64,000 nt of DNA from Bacteroidales bacterium (GCA_017443465.1 JAFRXO010000019.1:1-64000); one strand, 5' to 3'. Positions 41,059-50,715 are shown, counted from the first letter of the stretch. The notes: generated from the letters alone by a model not told the origin. Translations and numbers: made by a program.

Positions 41059-42134
41059 GACCTAGAAAGAAACTAGTGCTGGAAACCGGGGAAGAGTTCT
41101 ACGGGACGGGTTTTGGCGCGGACTGCCGCAAAGTCTGCGAACTCGTCTTCAACACTTCCGTAGTCGGTTATCAGGAAATCATCTCCGATCCTTCATATGC
41201 GGAGCAGATAGTCGTGATGACCTATCCCCTCATAGGGAATTATGGCATAGCAGATGAGGACTATGAGTCCAGGACGACTCCGATCGGAGGTCTGGTAGTA
41301 CGCGAATGCTGCGACACTCCGAGCAACTTCCGCTCCACGAAGACTCTCGAAGAAGAGCTTGAGGAGCACGGGATCCCCTGCCTGAGCGGGATCGATACCC
41401 GTATGCTTACCAAGATAATACGCGACACGGGACGTCCTATGGCGGCTATCGTTGAGGCGGAAATGCCTAAGGAAGAGGCCCTTGCCCTCATCGCTGCTAC
41501 AGAGCGTCCGACGGATCTCCTCCGCAGGGTCAGCTGCCGCAAGCGCTGGGTCACCCGCACTTCCAACCATATCTATCATGTAGTGGCAGTGGATTGCGGT
41601 ATCAAGCAGCGTATCCTGACCTGCCTGAAAGAGCGTGGCTGCAACGTGACCATCGTCCCCTTCAACACCCCCGCGAAGGACATACTCGCCTATAACCCCG
41701 ACGGCGTCCTTCTCTCGAACGGTCCTGTTTCGGCACTGGAGGCTCCGGAAATCCGCTCCCTTTTCTCTGAACTGAGGGGGAAGGTCCTGGTGCTGGGCAT
41801 AGGACTCGGGATGGAAGCCATCGGCCTGGAATACGGCGCCACCCTTGCCCCTATGGGGTGCGGGATGCACGGAGACCATCCGGTGAAGGACCTCGCCACC
41901 GGCCGCATCAACATAGCCGTCCTCAACCAGACGTACCGGTTTGACACTGTGGAGGGCACTGCCCTGACTCCCACCCACATCCTCGTCCCGGAAGGATATG
42001 TGCTCGGATTCGAGAACCGGGAGGACAAGGTCCTGGGCGTCCAGTTCCATATGGAATCCGCTCCAGGTCCTCTGGACAACGTCCACCTGTTTGACAAGTT
42101 CATTCAAATGATGGAGGAACAGCGCCATGCCTAG
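41052..42134 (+). CDS. carA: Carbamoyl-phosphate synthase small subunit with an inactive-looking glutaminase site
   Basis: The 360-residue protein has the CarA N-terminal domain (LETGEEFYGTGFGAD, EIISDPSYAEQIVVMTYPLI, LSGIDTRMLTKIIRDTG) and a class I amidotransferase domain (VVAVDCGIKQ, DGVLLSNGP). The nucleophile loop, normally GICLGHQ, reads GIGLGME, with Gly251 (codon GGA at 41802) replacing cysteine and Glu replacing the glutamine-binding Gln. The usual QNH segment is NQT. His333 and Glu335 remain (VQFHMES). Glutamine hydrolysis should therefore be lost, as in ammonia-dependent CPS I of animals. carB begins 8 bp before its stop. Confidence 0.88.
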   Translation: MLRPRKKLVLETGEEFYGTGFGADCRKVCELVFNTSVVGYQEIISDPSYAEQIVVMTYPLIGNYGIADEDYESRTTPIGGLVVRECCDTPSNFRSTKTLEEELEEHGIPCLSGIDTRMLTKIIRDTGRPMAAIVEAEMPKEEALALIAATERPTDLLRRVSCRKRWVTRTSNHIYHVVAVDCGIKQRILTCLKERGCNVTIVPFNTPAKDILAYNPDGVLLSNGPVSALEAPEIRSLFSELRGKVLVLGIGLGMEAIGLEYGATLAPMGCGMHGDHPVKDLATGRINIAVLNQTYRFDTVEGTALTPTHILVPEGYVLGFENREDKVLGVQFHMESAPGPLDNVHLFDKFIQMMEEQRHA

Positions 42135-45100
42135 AAGAACTGATATCCACAAAGTTATGGTCATAGGCTCCGGTCCGATAGTGATCGGGCAGGCAGCCGA
42201 ATTCGACTACGCCGGTACCCAGGCGTGCATCGCCCTCAGGGAAGAGGGTTATGAGGTCATCTTAGTGAACTCCAACCCTGCCACCATCATGACTGATACG
42301 CAGATGGCCGACAAGGTGTACATGGAGCCGCTTACACTTGAATATGTTGCGAAGATCATCCGTTACGAGCGCCCGGACGCCCTTGTGCCTGGACTCGGCG
42401 GACAGACCGGCCTGAACCTGGCCGTCCAGCTGGCCAAGAAAGGAGTCCTGGAAGAGTGCGGGGTCGAGATTCTCGGCACGTCTTTCCATGGTATCGAGAA
42501 GGCCGAGGACCGCGAGCTGTTCAAGGAACTGTGCATGTCCATCGACGAACCTGTGATCCCTTCTGAGATTACATACAGCATCGAAGAGGCTGTCAAGGCC
42601 GCGGAAAGGATCGGGTATCCGGTCATCCTCCGTCCCGCCTTCACCCTCGGAGGCACAGGCGGCGGCTTCGCCTATAACGAGGAGGAGCTCCGCGACGGGA
42701 TGAGGAATGCCCGTGCCCTTTCACCGGTCGGGGAAGTACTTGTGGAAAAGAGCATTAAGGGTTACAAGGAGATCGAGTTCGAGGTGATGCGTGACCATAA
42801 TGACACCGCCATAGCCATATGCTCGATGGAGAATGTGGATCCTGTAGGTGTCCACACCGGTGACTCGATGGTTGTCGCTCCTGCCCAGACCCTTACCGAC
42901 AAGGAGTACCAGATGCTCCGGGACAGCGCCCTCAAACTTATCCGCGCTCTCGAGATCGAAGGAGGATGCAATGTCCAGTTCGCCCTGGACCCCCTGTCCT
43001 TCAAATACTACATAATCGAGGTCAATCCCCGTGTGTCCCGTTCCTCGGCCCTGGCATCCAAGGCGAGCGGCTTCCCGATCGCACGGGTGACGGCGAAAAT
43101 CGCCGTCGGCCTTACCCTTGACGAGATCACCATCGCCGGCGCTCCCGCCTGCTGCGAGCCCGCTATCGACTATGTAGTCACTAAGGTGGCGCGCTTCCCG
43201 TTCGACAAGTTCAGCGAAGCCTCCAACGAGCTTGGAACCCAGATGAAGGCGACGGGAGAGGTGATGTCGATCGGACGCACTCTGGAAGAGAGCATGCTCA
43301 AGGCGATGCGTTCCCTGGAATCAGGCTGCTGCCATCTCCATAAGAAGAAGTTTGACGACTGGACCGAAGAGGCCCTCTTCGAGTACATATCCACTCCGAC
43401 GGATGACCGCTACTTTGCCATCGCACAGCTCCTTCGCCTGCGTATCGACCTTTCGCGCATTTACGACCGCACTAAGATCGACTGGCTCTTCCTGGAGAAA
43501 ATCTACAACATCGTCAGGATGGAGCGCAGGGTCGAAGCAGCCCCGGGAGACATCGACATCCTCCGGGAAGCCAAACGCATGGGCTTCGGCGACAAGTTCA
43601 TAGGACAGCTCTGGGGCCGCACCGAGGCCGACATCATCCGCCTGCGTTTCGCCGAAGGAATCCTTCCGGTTTACAAGATGATTGACTCCTGCTCCGCCGA
43701 GCATGATACATATGTCCCATATTTCTATTCGACATATGAGCAGGAGAACGAGTCCCTCCGGAGCGACAGGAAGAAGATCATTGTGCTTGGTTCCGGTCCG
43801 ATCCGCATCGGTCAGGGCGTCGAGTTCGACTATTCCACCGTACATGCCATATGGGCGATCCGGGAGGCCGGTTATGAGGCCATCATCATCAACAACAACC
43901 CAGAGACGGTGTCTACGGATTACACTGTCTCAGACAAGCTGTATTTCGAGCCTCTCACTGTGGAGGATGTGATGAACATCATCCATCTCGAGAAACCTGA
44001 CGGGATCATCGTCACCCTCGGGGGTCAGACAGCCATAAACCTCGCCGGTCCTCTCGAGGAGTTTGACGTGCCTCTCATCGGTACCGGTCTCCAGGCCATC
44101 GACAATGCCGAGGACCGTAAGCTCTTCGAGCAGATCATGAGGGAAACAGGCATCCGCCAGCCCAAGGCCCATGCCGTAACTAACGTCGAAGACGGGGTTA
44201 AGGCAGCCGAGGACATCGGCTATCCGGTCCTGGTGCGCCCGAGTTTCGTTCTCGGCGGCCGGGCGATGATGATAGTGGGCAACGAGGCCACTCTCCGCCA
44301 CTATCTGCACAATGCCGTTGAGATCAACGAGAATTCCCCGGTCCTCGTGGACAAATACATAATGGGTAAGGAGACCGAGGTCGATGCCATATGCGATGGT
44401 GAGAACGTGTTCATTCCTGGCATCATGGAGCATGTGGAGCGTACCGGTATCCATTCCGGCGACAGTATCAGCGTGTATCCGTCCTTCAGCCTCAGCCCGA
44501 AGGTCAAGCAGGAGATTATCGACGACACGGTGAAACTGGGCAGGGCCATAGGTATAGTCGGCCTTTTCAACATCCAGTTCATAGTCGATTCCAACGAAGA
44601 CGTGTATGTCATCGAGGTGAATCCCCGCAGTTCCCGCACCGTCCCGTTCATCTCCAAGAGCACCGGTGTCCCGATGGCGAAGATAGCCACCCGCGTCATG
44701 CTGGGGCATTCCCTTAAGGAGCAGGGCATCAATGATGTCTATTTCCCGGAACGCAAGAGGCACTTCGTCAAGACTCCGGCATTCTCCTTCGGAAAGATCA
44801 AGGGAATCGACACTTATCTTTCTCCCGAGATGAAGTCCACCGGCGAAGCCATAGGCTATGACAAGTCACTTAACCGTGCCCTGTACAAGTCGCTGCAGGC
44901 TTCCGGGATGGATATAAAGTCCTACGGGACCATCTTTGCTACCATTGCCGACAAGGACAAGGAGGACGCCCTTCCGCTGATCCGCCGCTTCTACAACCTC
45001 GGTTTCAACATTGAGGCTACTAAGGGAACGGCCATCTTCCTCAAGGAGCACGGCATTCGTACCAAGACTCTGAAGAAACTCCGTGAAGGCAGCGATGAAA

Positions 45101-45315
45101 TCTACCAGGCGATCCGCAAAGGACATGTCAAATACGTAATCAATACCATTGACCTGAACCAGAAGTCCAGCCACCTGGACGGCTACGGTATCCGCCGTTG
45201 CGCCGTGGAGAACAACGTGACGATCTTCACTGCCCTTGAGACCGTGAGGGTTCTCCTGGATGTGCTTGAGGAGATTACCCTGGGCATATCAACTATCGAC
45301 GAAGAGTACAAATAA
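42127..45315 (+). CDS. carB: Carbamoyl-phosphate synthase large subunit
   Basis: Full-length, 1062 residues. Two homologous synthetase halves each have a pre-ATP-grasp (VMVIGSGPIVIGQAAEFDYA; IIVLGSGPIRIGQGVEFDYS) and an ATP-grasp domain (GYPVILRPAFTLGGTGGG; GYPVLVRPSFVLGGRAMM; EVNPRVSRSSALASK; EVNPRSSRTVPFISK). A C-terminal MGS-like allosteric domain follows from about residue 935 (IEATKGTAIFLKEHGI; VKYVINTIDLNQ). All expected elements are present, so ammonia-dependent carbamoyl phosphate synthesis is intact even if CarA cannot supply ammonia from glutamine. Confidence 0.95.
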   Translation: MPRRTDIHKVMVIGSGPIVIGQAAEFDYAGTQACIALREEGYEVILVNSNPATIMTDTQMADKVYMEPLTLEYVAKIIRYERPDALVPGLGGQTGLNLAVQLAKKGVLEECGVEILGTSFHGIEKAEDRELFKELCMSIDEPVIPSEITYSIEEAVKAAERIGYPVILRPAFTLGGTGGGFAYNEEELRDGMRNARALSPVGEVLVEKSIKGYKEIEFEVMRDHNDTAIAICSMENVDPVGVHTGDSMVVAPAQTLTDKEYQMLRDSALKLIRALEIEGGCNVQFALDPLSFKYYIIEVNPRVSRSSALASKASGFPIARVTAKIAVGLTLDEITIAGAPACCEPAIDYVVTKVARFPFDKFSEASNELGTQMKATGEVMSIGRTLEESMLKAMRSLESGCCHLHKKKFDDWTEEALFEYISTPTDDRYFAIAQLLRLRIDLSRIYDRTKIDWLFLEKIYNIVRMERRVEAAPGDIDILREAKRMGFGDKFIGQLWGRTEADIIRLRFAEGILPVYKMIDSCSAEHDTYVPYFYSTYEQENESLRSDRKKIIVLGSGPIRIGQGVEFDYSTVHAIWAIREAGYEAIIINNNPETVSTDYTVSDKLYFEPLTVEDVMNIIHLEKPDGIIVTLGGQTAINLAGPLEEFDVPLIGTGLQAIDNAEDRKLFEQIMRETGIRQPKAHAVTNVEDGVKAAEDIGYPVLVRPSFVLGGRAMMIVGNEATLRHYLHNAVEINENSPVLVDKYIMGKETEVDAICDGENVFIPGIMEHVERTGIHSGDSISVYPSFSLSPKVKQEIIDDTVKLGRAIGIVGLFNIQFIVDSNEDVYVIEVNPRSSRTVPFISKSTGVPMAKIATRVMLGHSLKEQGINDVYFPERKRHFVKTPAFSFGKIKGIDTYLSPEMKSTGEAIGYDKSLNRALYKSLQASGMDIKSYGTIFATIADKDKEDALPLIRRFYNLGFNIEATKGTAIFLKEHGIRTKTLKKLREGSDEIYQAIRKGHVKYVINTIDLNQKSSHLDGYGIRRCAVENNVTIFTALETVRVLLDVLEEITLGISTIDEEYK

Positions 45316-45326
45316 TGACATTGATG

Positions 45327-45450
45327 AGACCTTCTGCCTATATCTCTAAAACCTTCGCTCCGCTCATCCCTCCCACCGCAGGCGGCGGGCCCCTCCCTCT
45401 CAACGAAGCCGAGGGCGGCTACGGGTTCTTGAGATATAGGCAGAAGGTCT
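45327..45450. repeat. 124-bp element with perfect 20-bp inverted ends between carB and pyrK
   Basis: Arms 45327-45346 and 45431-45450 are exact reverse complements, starting AGACCTTCTG. Pairing continues with two mismatches for about seven further bases. The 84-bp centre is GC-rich with small palindromes (CCGC-AG-GCGG; GCCG-AGG-CGGC type). It has no ORF. Within the operon transcript it would fold into a long hairpin that could act in processing or partial termination. It might alternatively be a MITE-like or REP-like dispersed element, which one window cannot show. Confidence 0.8.
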
Positions 45451-45461
45451 GAATAAGCATT

Positions 45462-46190
45462 ATGAAAAAGGATAGATTCAGCATAGTCCGAAACAGGTTG
45501 ATCGCCACGAAGACCTATCAACTGGTCTTGGAGGGAGGTGGAATGGTGGACGGTGAGTTCGTCCATATTGCCGTTCCGGGCTTTTTCCTTCGCCGGCCCC
45601 TGTCTATATGCGACAAAGAAGCCGGGCGCCTGACTATTGTCTATAAGGTAGTCGGGGAGGGGACGAGGGCCCTCTCGGAAATGAAGGAAGGGACTGTGCT
45701 GGAAGTCCTTACAGGGCTGGGGCGCGGTTTCGACCCGGATGCCTGCCGCTGCGAAGCACTGCTGGTGGGAGGAGGACTTGGCGCCGCTCCGCTGTATCTT
45801 CTGGCCAGGGAACTCAAGGCACAGGGGAAAAAGGTGACGGTTGTCCTGGGTTTCAACACGGCTGACGAGATCGTCATGGTCCGGGAATTCGAAGACATAT
45901 GTGACACCGTGGCGGTCTCTACATTGGACGGATCTGTCGGAGTGAAAGGCTTCGTAACCGATGCCATCGCAGGGATGGCCCGGTCATATGATTATTTCTA
46001 CACATGCGGGCCTGTGGTCATGATGAAAGCGGTCTGCGGAATGCTGGAGTGCCCGGGCGAAGCCAGCCTCGAAGAGAGGATGGGCTGCGGCGCGGGCTTC
46101 TGCTACGGATGCAGCATCGAGACTAAAAACGGCCCCAGGCGCGTCTGCAAGGACGGTCCCGTATTCAAGAAGGAGGAACTGCTATGGTAA
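45462..46190 (+). CDS. pyrK: Dihydroorotate dehydrogenase B, electron transfer subunit
   Basis: The 242-residue flavo-iron-sulfur protein has a FAD-binding barrel (VHIAVPGFFLRRPLSICDKE), an NAD-binding domain (CEALLVGGGLGAAPLYLLAR) and a C-terminal [2Fe-2S] site with cysteines in MGCGAGFCYGCSIETKNGPRR and VCKDG (C-x4-C-x2-C...C). It passes electrons from PyrD to NAD+. Its stop overlaps the start of pyrD by 7 bp. Confidence 0.94.
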   Translation: MKKDRFSIVRNRLIATKTYQLVLEGGGMVDGEFVHIAVPGFFLRRPLSICDKEAGRLTIVYKVVGEGTRALSEMKEGTVLEVLTGLGRGFDPDACRCEALLVGGGLGAAPLYLLARELKAQGKKVTVVLGFNTADEIVMVREFEDICDTVAVSTLDGSVGVKGFVTDAIAGMARSYDYFYTCGPVVMMKAVCGMLECPGEASLEERMGCGAGFCYGCSIETKNGPRRVCKDGPVFKKEELLW

Positions 46191-47095
46191 AGGATCTTAC
46201 TGTCGATCTGTGCGGAATACGCCTTCAGAATCCAGTCATTCCGGCGAGTGGCACTTTCGGGTTCGGGCTGGAACTCTCAGGAGCCTTCGACCTGAACCTG
46301 CTCGGAGGCATTTCCCTCAAGGGAACGACCCGCGAGGCCCGTTACGGCAACCCGACTCCACGCATCGCGGAGTGCGACGGCGGGATGATCAACTCAGTAG
46401 GCCTCCAGAATCCTGGAATCGATGTGCTTGTAAATGAGAAAGTTCCCGCTCTCCGCCGCGCATATGACGGATGCATCGTCGCCAACATAAGCGGCTTCTC
46501 ACTGGACGAATATAAGGAATGCTGTGCGAAGGCGGACGCATGCGAAGGCATCGACATAATCGAGGTCAACATATCCTGCCCCAACGTACATAACGGAGGA
46601 ATGGCGTTCGGCACCTCTGCGGCCTCCGCAGCCGAAGTGACGGCCGCCGTGAAGTCCGTATGCCGGAAACCTGTCTTTATCAAGCTCAGCCCTAATGTGA
46701 CGGATATAGTTTCGATCGCCCGTGCATGCGAAGATGCCGGGGCGGACGGACTCACCCTAGTGAACACGTTCCTGGGTATGCGTATTGACATTGCACGCCG
46801 CAAGCCGGTCATAGCCAATAAGATGGGCGGATTCTCGGGAAGAGCCATATTCCCGATAGCCTTAAGGATGGTCTATCAGGTCGCTCATTCCTGCCGGATT
46901 CCCGTAATGGGCTGCGGGGGAGTCGCAACTGCGAGAGACGTAATCGAGATGATGATGGCAGGAGCCACCGCCGTCCAGGTCGGTGCGGAAAATATCCGCA
47001 ATCCATATGCATGCCCCGAGATCACGGCAGATCTCCCTTCCGTCATGGAAGAACTGGGGATCAACACTTTAAAAGAAATAATAGGAACCGTATGA
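46184..47095 (+). CDS. pyrD: Dihydroorotate dehydrogenase (class 1B), catalytic subunit
   Basis: The 303-residue TIM-barrel FMN enzyme oxidises dihydroorotate to orotate. The active-site base is Cys132 in [13 protein letters not shown], typical of class 1. The substrate segment NSVGLQNPG and the FMN phosphate site [25 protein letters not shown] are present. PyrK directly upstream makes it the NAD-linked class 1B type, suited to anaerobes. It overlaps pyrF as ATGA. Confidence 0.95.
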   Translation: MVKDLTVDLCGIRLQNPVIPASGTFGFGLELSGAFDLNLLGGISLKGTTREARYGNPTPRIAECDGGMINSVGLQNPGIDVLVNEKVPALRRAYDGCIVANISGFSLDEYKECCAKADACEGIDIIEVNISCPNVHNGGMAFGTSAASAAEVTAAVKSVCRKPVFIKLSPNVTDIVSIARACEDAGADGLTLVNTFLGMRIDIARRKPVIANKMGGFSGRAIFPIALRMVYQVAHSCRIPVMGCGGVATARDVIEMMMAGATAVQVGAENIRNPYACPEITADLPSVMEELGINTLKEIIGTV

Positions 47096-47790
47096 ACAGA
47101 GACGTCATAATAGCCTGCGACTTCCCGGGCCGCGAAGCGACCCTCTCCTTCCTCGACCTCTTCCCCGAGGGACACAAACCATATGTGAAGATCGGGATGG
47201 AGCTCTTCTATGCTGAAGGCCCCTCGATAGTCAGGGAGATAAAGGCTCGCGGGCACAAGATATTCCTGGACCTGAAACTCCACGACATACCGAACACTGT
47301 CAGGAAGGCGATGAAAGTGTTGTCGAACCTGGATGTGGACATGGTCAATGTCCATGCATCCGGGACGATCGGAATGATGAAGGCGGCCCTGGAAGGGCTT
47401 ACAAGGCCGGACGGGACCCGTCCCTTGCTCATCGCCGTCACCCAGCTCACTTCCACATCCGAGGAGATGGTCCGCAGTGAACTCCTGATCGGTGCCGGGA
47501 TCAATGAAACCATAGTCAAGTACGCTTCCAATGCACGTGAGGCGGGGCTCGACGGTGTCGTGTGCTCTCCTCTGGAGGCAGGGATGGTGAAAGAAGCCTG
47601 CGGAAAGGACTTCCTTACGGTCACTCCCGGAATCCGTTTCGCCGATGCCGCGGCGGACGACCAGGTCCGTATCACCACTCCGGAGCAGGCCCGTAAGATC
47701 GGCTCGGACCTGATCGTAGTGGGCCGTCCCATAACCGCCGCCCCGGATCCCGTAGCGGCATGGAAACGTTGCTTAGAAGAATTTATCTGA
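47092..47790 (+). CDS. pyrF: Orotidine 5'-phosphate decarboxylase
   Basis: ATG 47092 overlaps the pyrD stop; the 232-residue product starts [20 protein letters not shown]. The catalytic Lys/Asp array is in [16 protein letters not shown], and the phosphate-gripping end is in [20 protein letters not shown] and [15 protein letters not shown]. It forms UMP from OMP. Compact size fits the bacterial group I enzyme. Confidence 0.95.
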   Translation: MNRDVIIACDFPGREATLSFLDLFPEGHKPYVKIGMELFYAEGPSIVREIKARGHKIFLDLKLHDIPNTVRKAMKVLSNLDVDMVNVHASGTIGMMKAALEGLTRPDGTRPLLIAVTQLTSTSEEMVRSELLIGAGINETIVKYASNAREAGLDGVVCSPLEAGMVKEACGKDFLTVTPGIRFADAAADDQVRITTPEQARKIGSDLIVVGRPITAAPDPVAAWKRCLEEFI

Positions 47791-47791
47791 T

Positions 47792-48424
47792 ATGGAAAGA
47801 CAGATCGCATCCTCCCTCCTTTCGATCGGCGCAGTTTTCCTGCGGCCCGAGGAGCCGTTCATATGGGCGAGCGGCATAAAGAGTCCTATCTACTGCGACA
47901 ACAGGCTGACTTTGTCGGCCCCCCGTGTCCGCGAGCAGGTGGAAAACGGACTCGCCATTCTGGTCAAGAAGTATTATCCCGATTGTGAGATGCTCATGGG
48001 TACTTCCACTGCAGGCATCGCACATGCTGCCATCACCGCCACTATCCTCGACCTTCCGATGGGATATGTCCGGGGCGAGGCGAAAACTCACGGCCGTACG
48101 AACCGAATCGAAGGGAAGATGGATCCGGGAACAAAAGTGGTTGTAATAGAGGACCTTATCTCCACCGGAGGAAGCGCTGTCGAGGTAGTGGACGCCCTTC
48201 GCGAGGCAGGAGCCGAGGTACAGGGCATAGTGAGCATATTCACATATGGGATGAAACGCGGTCTGGAGCGCATCGCCGCGGCGGGGACCGAGAACCACTC
48301 CCTTTGCAATCTCGACGTACTGGTGGAAGTGGCTGAGGAAGAGGGACGCATAGGCCAGGGCTGGAAAGAGCGTATCCTTGCATTCCGCGACGACCCCTCG
48401 GATGAAAGTTGGATTAAAGAATAA
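47792..48424 (+). CDS. pyrE: Orotate phosphoribosyltransferase
   Basis: The 210-residue protein begins 1 nt after the pyrF stop. It has the N-terminal FIWASGIKSPIYCDNRLTLS, the flexible catalytic loop YVRGEAKTHGRTNRIEG and the PRPP motif VVVIEDLISTGGSAVEVVDA. It converts orotate and PRPP to OMP. Here the usual RKxxKxHG loop is altered to RGEAKTHG but keeps Lys and His. Confidence 0.94.
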   Translation: MERQIASSLLSIGAVFLRPEEPFIWASGIKSPIYCDNRLTLSAPRVREQVENGLAILVKKYYPDCEMLMGTSTAGIAHAAITATILDLPMGYVRGEAKTHGRTNRIEGKMDPGTKVVVIEDLISTGGSAVEVVDALREAGAEVQGIVSIFTYGMKRGLERIAAAGTENHSLCNLDVLVEVAEEEGRIGQGWKERILAFRDDPSDESWIKE

Positions 48425-48435
48425 AACACAGACAT

Positions 48436-49515
48436 ATGAAGCACCTCATCGATCCTACCGATCTCACCAAAGGGGAGATTGACGAAATCATCTCCCTCGC
48501 CCAGGATATAATCGCACACCGCGACCGTTACCAGGGCAGCATGTCACACCGCAAGCTGGCGACCCTCTTTTACGAGCCGAGCACCAGGACAAGGCTGAGT
48601 TTCACCGCTGCGATGATGGAGCTGGGAGGCAATGTCCTCGGCTTCTCCGATGCCAGGAGCAGTTCCGCCAGCAAGGGCGAAAGCGTCCAGGACACAGTCC
48701 GGGTGGTAGGGAACTTCGCAGATGTCATCGCAATGCGCCATCACATCGAGGGTGCGCAGTTATATGCCTCCGAAGTGTCAAAGGTCCCGATAATCAACGC
48801 AGGAGACGGTTCTCACAGCCATCCGACCCAGACGCTGACGGACCTCCTGACCATCCAGAGGGAGCTGGGGCACATCGACGGGATCACGATAGGCTTCTGC
48901 GGCGACCTCCGCTTCGGAAGGACGGTGCACTCCCTTATCAAGGCCCTGTCCCGTTATCAGGGGATCAAGGTTATCCTTATCGCCCCGCCGGAGCTGAAGC
49001 TGCCCGACTATATCAAACAGGATGTTTGCGAGCGCACCGGGATTCCGTATCGCGAAGTCGAGACTATGGAAGAGGTCATGCCGGAGCTGGATGTGCTGTA
49101 TATGACCCGCGTCCAGAAAGAGCGCTTCCTGGATGAGGATGAATTCGACCGCGTGAAGGACAGTTTCGTGCTGGATTCGGCAAGGATGGCCCTCGCCAAG
49201 AAGGATATGGCCGTCCTGCATCCGCTTCCCAGGGTGAATGAGATCCTCACTGAAGTGGACGACGATCCGCGTGCCGCTTATTTCCGTCAGGTCGAGAACG
49301 GCAAGTTCGTGCGCGAGGCACTTATCGTGAAGCTGCTGGAATGGAAGGACGACCCCGCCCACGGCATGCCGTCCGAGGACAAGCCGGTGGAAGACCCGGA
49401 GCTCCGCTGCACCAACCGCAAATGCATATGCAATAATGAGCATGCTCCGCACAAATTCCGCCGTACCGAGACTGGCGCCCTCCGTTGCTGGTACTGCGAT
49501 TCCAAAGTAAGGTAA
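48436..49515 (+). CDS. pyrB: Aspartate carbamoyltransferase catalytic chain fused to a PyrI-type zinc domain
   Basis: The first ~305 residues are a complete PyrB: FYEPSTRTRLSFTAAM (carbamoyl-phosphate site), RHHIEGAQ, GDGSHSHPTQTLTDLLTI, TRVQKERF and VLHPLPRVNEI. The chain then continues to residue 359 with RCTNRKCICNNEHAPHK and RCWYCDSK. The cysteines 325, 330, 351 and 354 have the C-x4-C...C-x2-C spacing of the PyrI zinc site, which binds the catalytic chain. The nucleotide-binding (allosteric) domain of PyrI is absent, and no separate pyrI is in the operon. The enzyme may keep the zinc-domain contact but not ATP/CTP control. ATG 48436 is in CATATG. Confidence 0.92.
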   Translation: MKHLIDPTDLTKGEIDEIISLAQDIIAHRDRYQGSMSHRKLATLFYEPSTRTRLSFTAAMMELGGNVLGFSDARSSSASKGESVQDTVRVVGNFADVIAMRHHIEGAQLYASEVSKVPIINAGDGSHSHPTQTLTDLLTIQRELGHIDGITIGFCGDLRFGRTVHSLIKALSRYQGIKVILIAPPELKLPDYIKQDVCERTGIPYREVETMEEVMPELDVLYMTRVQKERFLDEDEFDRVKDSFVLDSARMALAKKDMAVLHPLPRVNEILTEVDDDPRAAYFRQVENGKFVREALIVKLLEWKDDPAHGMPSEDKPVEDPELRCTNRKCICNNEHAPHKFRRTETGALRCWYCDSKVR

Positions 49516-49536
49516 TTCACTATAAACAATAAACAT

Positions 49537-50712
49537 ATGAAAAAGATTCTCATGGCGTTATGCCTTCTCGCGGCCCTGTCCTGCGGCCGTAGGGAAGAAA
49601 CTATGAAACAACTGTCCGACCGCGTCTTCGCCCTTGCGAAAACCCAGGCGGTGCTTCTTGACAGCCAGCTGACGGATACCACGACCCCGAGGACCCTCAC
49701 CGGTCCTGATGGAGAACTTGTCACGGCCCCCATAACATGGTGGTGCAGCGGTTTCTTCCCCGGAACCCTCTGGCAGATATATGAATATACCGGTGACAAG
49801 GAAGCTGAGGCCCTGGCCCGCAAGAACACTCTGAAACTTTCCTCACTGTTGGACCAGCACACTGACCATGATATCGGTTTCCAGCTGATGTGCAGTTATG
49901 GTAATGCCTACCGTCTGACAGGTGAGAAGGATTGGATGCCCACTCTCCTTGCCGGAGCCGAGCGTCTTGCCGGGCGTTTCAATCCCGTGACAGGAGTCAC
50001 CCGCAGCTGGGATCCCAGCCCCTGGTCTGCACGCTGGATGTATCCCGTCATTATCGACAACATGATGAACCTGGAGCTGCTGACCACCGCAGCCGGATTC
50101 CCCGGAGGCAATCCGGAGTGGGTCAAGATAGCTGAGACTCATGCCCAGACGACCATGAAGAACCATTTCCGCGAGGACTACAGCACATGGCACGTGCTCG
50201 ATTATGATCCCGAGACCGGAGCTGTTCGTGGAAAGCAGACCGGACAGGGAAAGTCCGATGACTCGATGTGGGCTCGCGGCGAGGCCTGGGCTCTTTATGG
50301 CTATGCTATGATGGCACTTCAGACCAAGAACCCCATTTACAGGGAGCAGGCTGAGCATATAGCCGACTTGCTGATAGAGCGCCTGCCTGAAGACGGTGTT
50401 CCGTACTGGGATTTCGATGCCCCCGGCGACTACAGGGATGCATCGGCCGGAGCTATCATGGCGGGAGGCTTCCTGAAGCTCTACTCAATGGACAAGCGTG
50501 ACGCTTATCTGCAGATGGCCGTCAAGCAATTGCGTGCCCTCGCAAGTCCGGAATACCTTGCCGAGCCCGGAACCAATGGCGGCTTCCTGGTCAAGCATTG
50601 CGTCGGCAACATACCCGGTAAGTCGGAAATAGATGTCCCGCTCAGCTATGCAGACTATTATTTACTGGAAGCTCTGAACATCTACCGCGGCATCGCCGGT
50701 TCCAAGAAATAA
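49537..50712 (+). CDS. GH88 unsaturated glucuronyl hydrolase, lipoprotein
   Basis: The 391-residue protein has a lipobox (AALSC, Cys16) and an (alpha/alpha)6 barrel. Catalytic Asp candidates are Asp112 in TDHDIGFQ and Asp174 in IIDNMMNLE; their spacing matches characterised UGLs. WARGEAWALYGYAMMA and YWDFDAPGDYRDASAGA complete the site. It removes the unsaturated uronate left by polysaccharide lyases, which fits the heparinase-like and BNR_4 proteins elsewhere in the window. It lies 21 bp after pyrB but likely has its own regulation. Start in CATATG. Confidence 0.92.
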   Translation: MKKILMALCLLAALSCGRREETMKQLSDRVFALAKTQAVLLDSQLTDTTTPRTLTGPDGELVTAPITWWCSGFFPGTLWQIYEYTGDKEAEALARKNTLKLSSLLDQHTDHDIGFQLMCSYGNAYRLTGEKDWMPTLLAGAERLAGRFNPVTGVTRSWDPSPWSARWMYPVIIDNMMNLELLTTAAGFPGGNPEWVKIAETHAQTTMKNHFREDYSTWHVLDYDPETGAVRGKQTGQGKSDDSMWARGEAWALYGYAMMALQTKNPIYREQAEHIADLLIERLPEDGVPYWDFDAPGDYRDASAGAIMAGGFLKLYSMDKRDAYLQMAVKQLRALASPEYLAEPGTNGGFLVKHCVGNIPGKSEIDVPLSYADYYLLEALNIYRGIAGSKK

Positions 50713-50715
50713 CCT

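Noticed and set aside
45327..45450. Interpretation of the inverted repeat as an invertible promoter
   Set aside because: The 84-bp centre is GC-rich and has no TAnnTTTG box in either orientation, and no invertase gene is nearby. Kept only as a repeat element.
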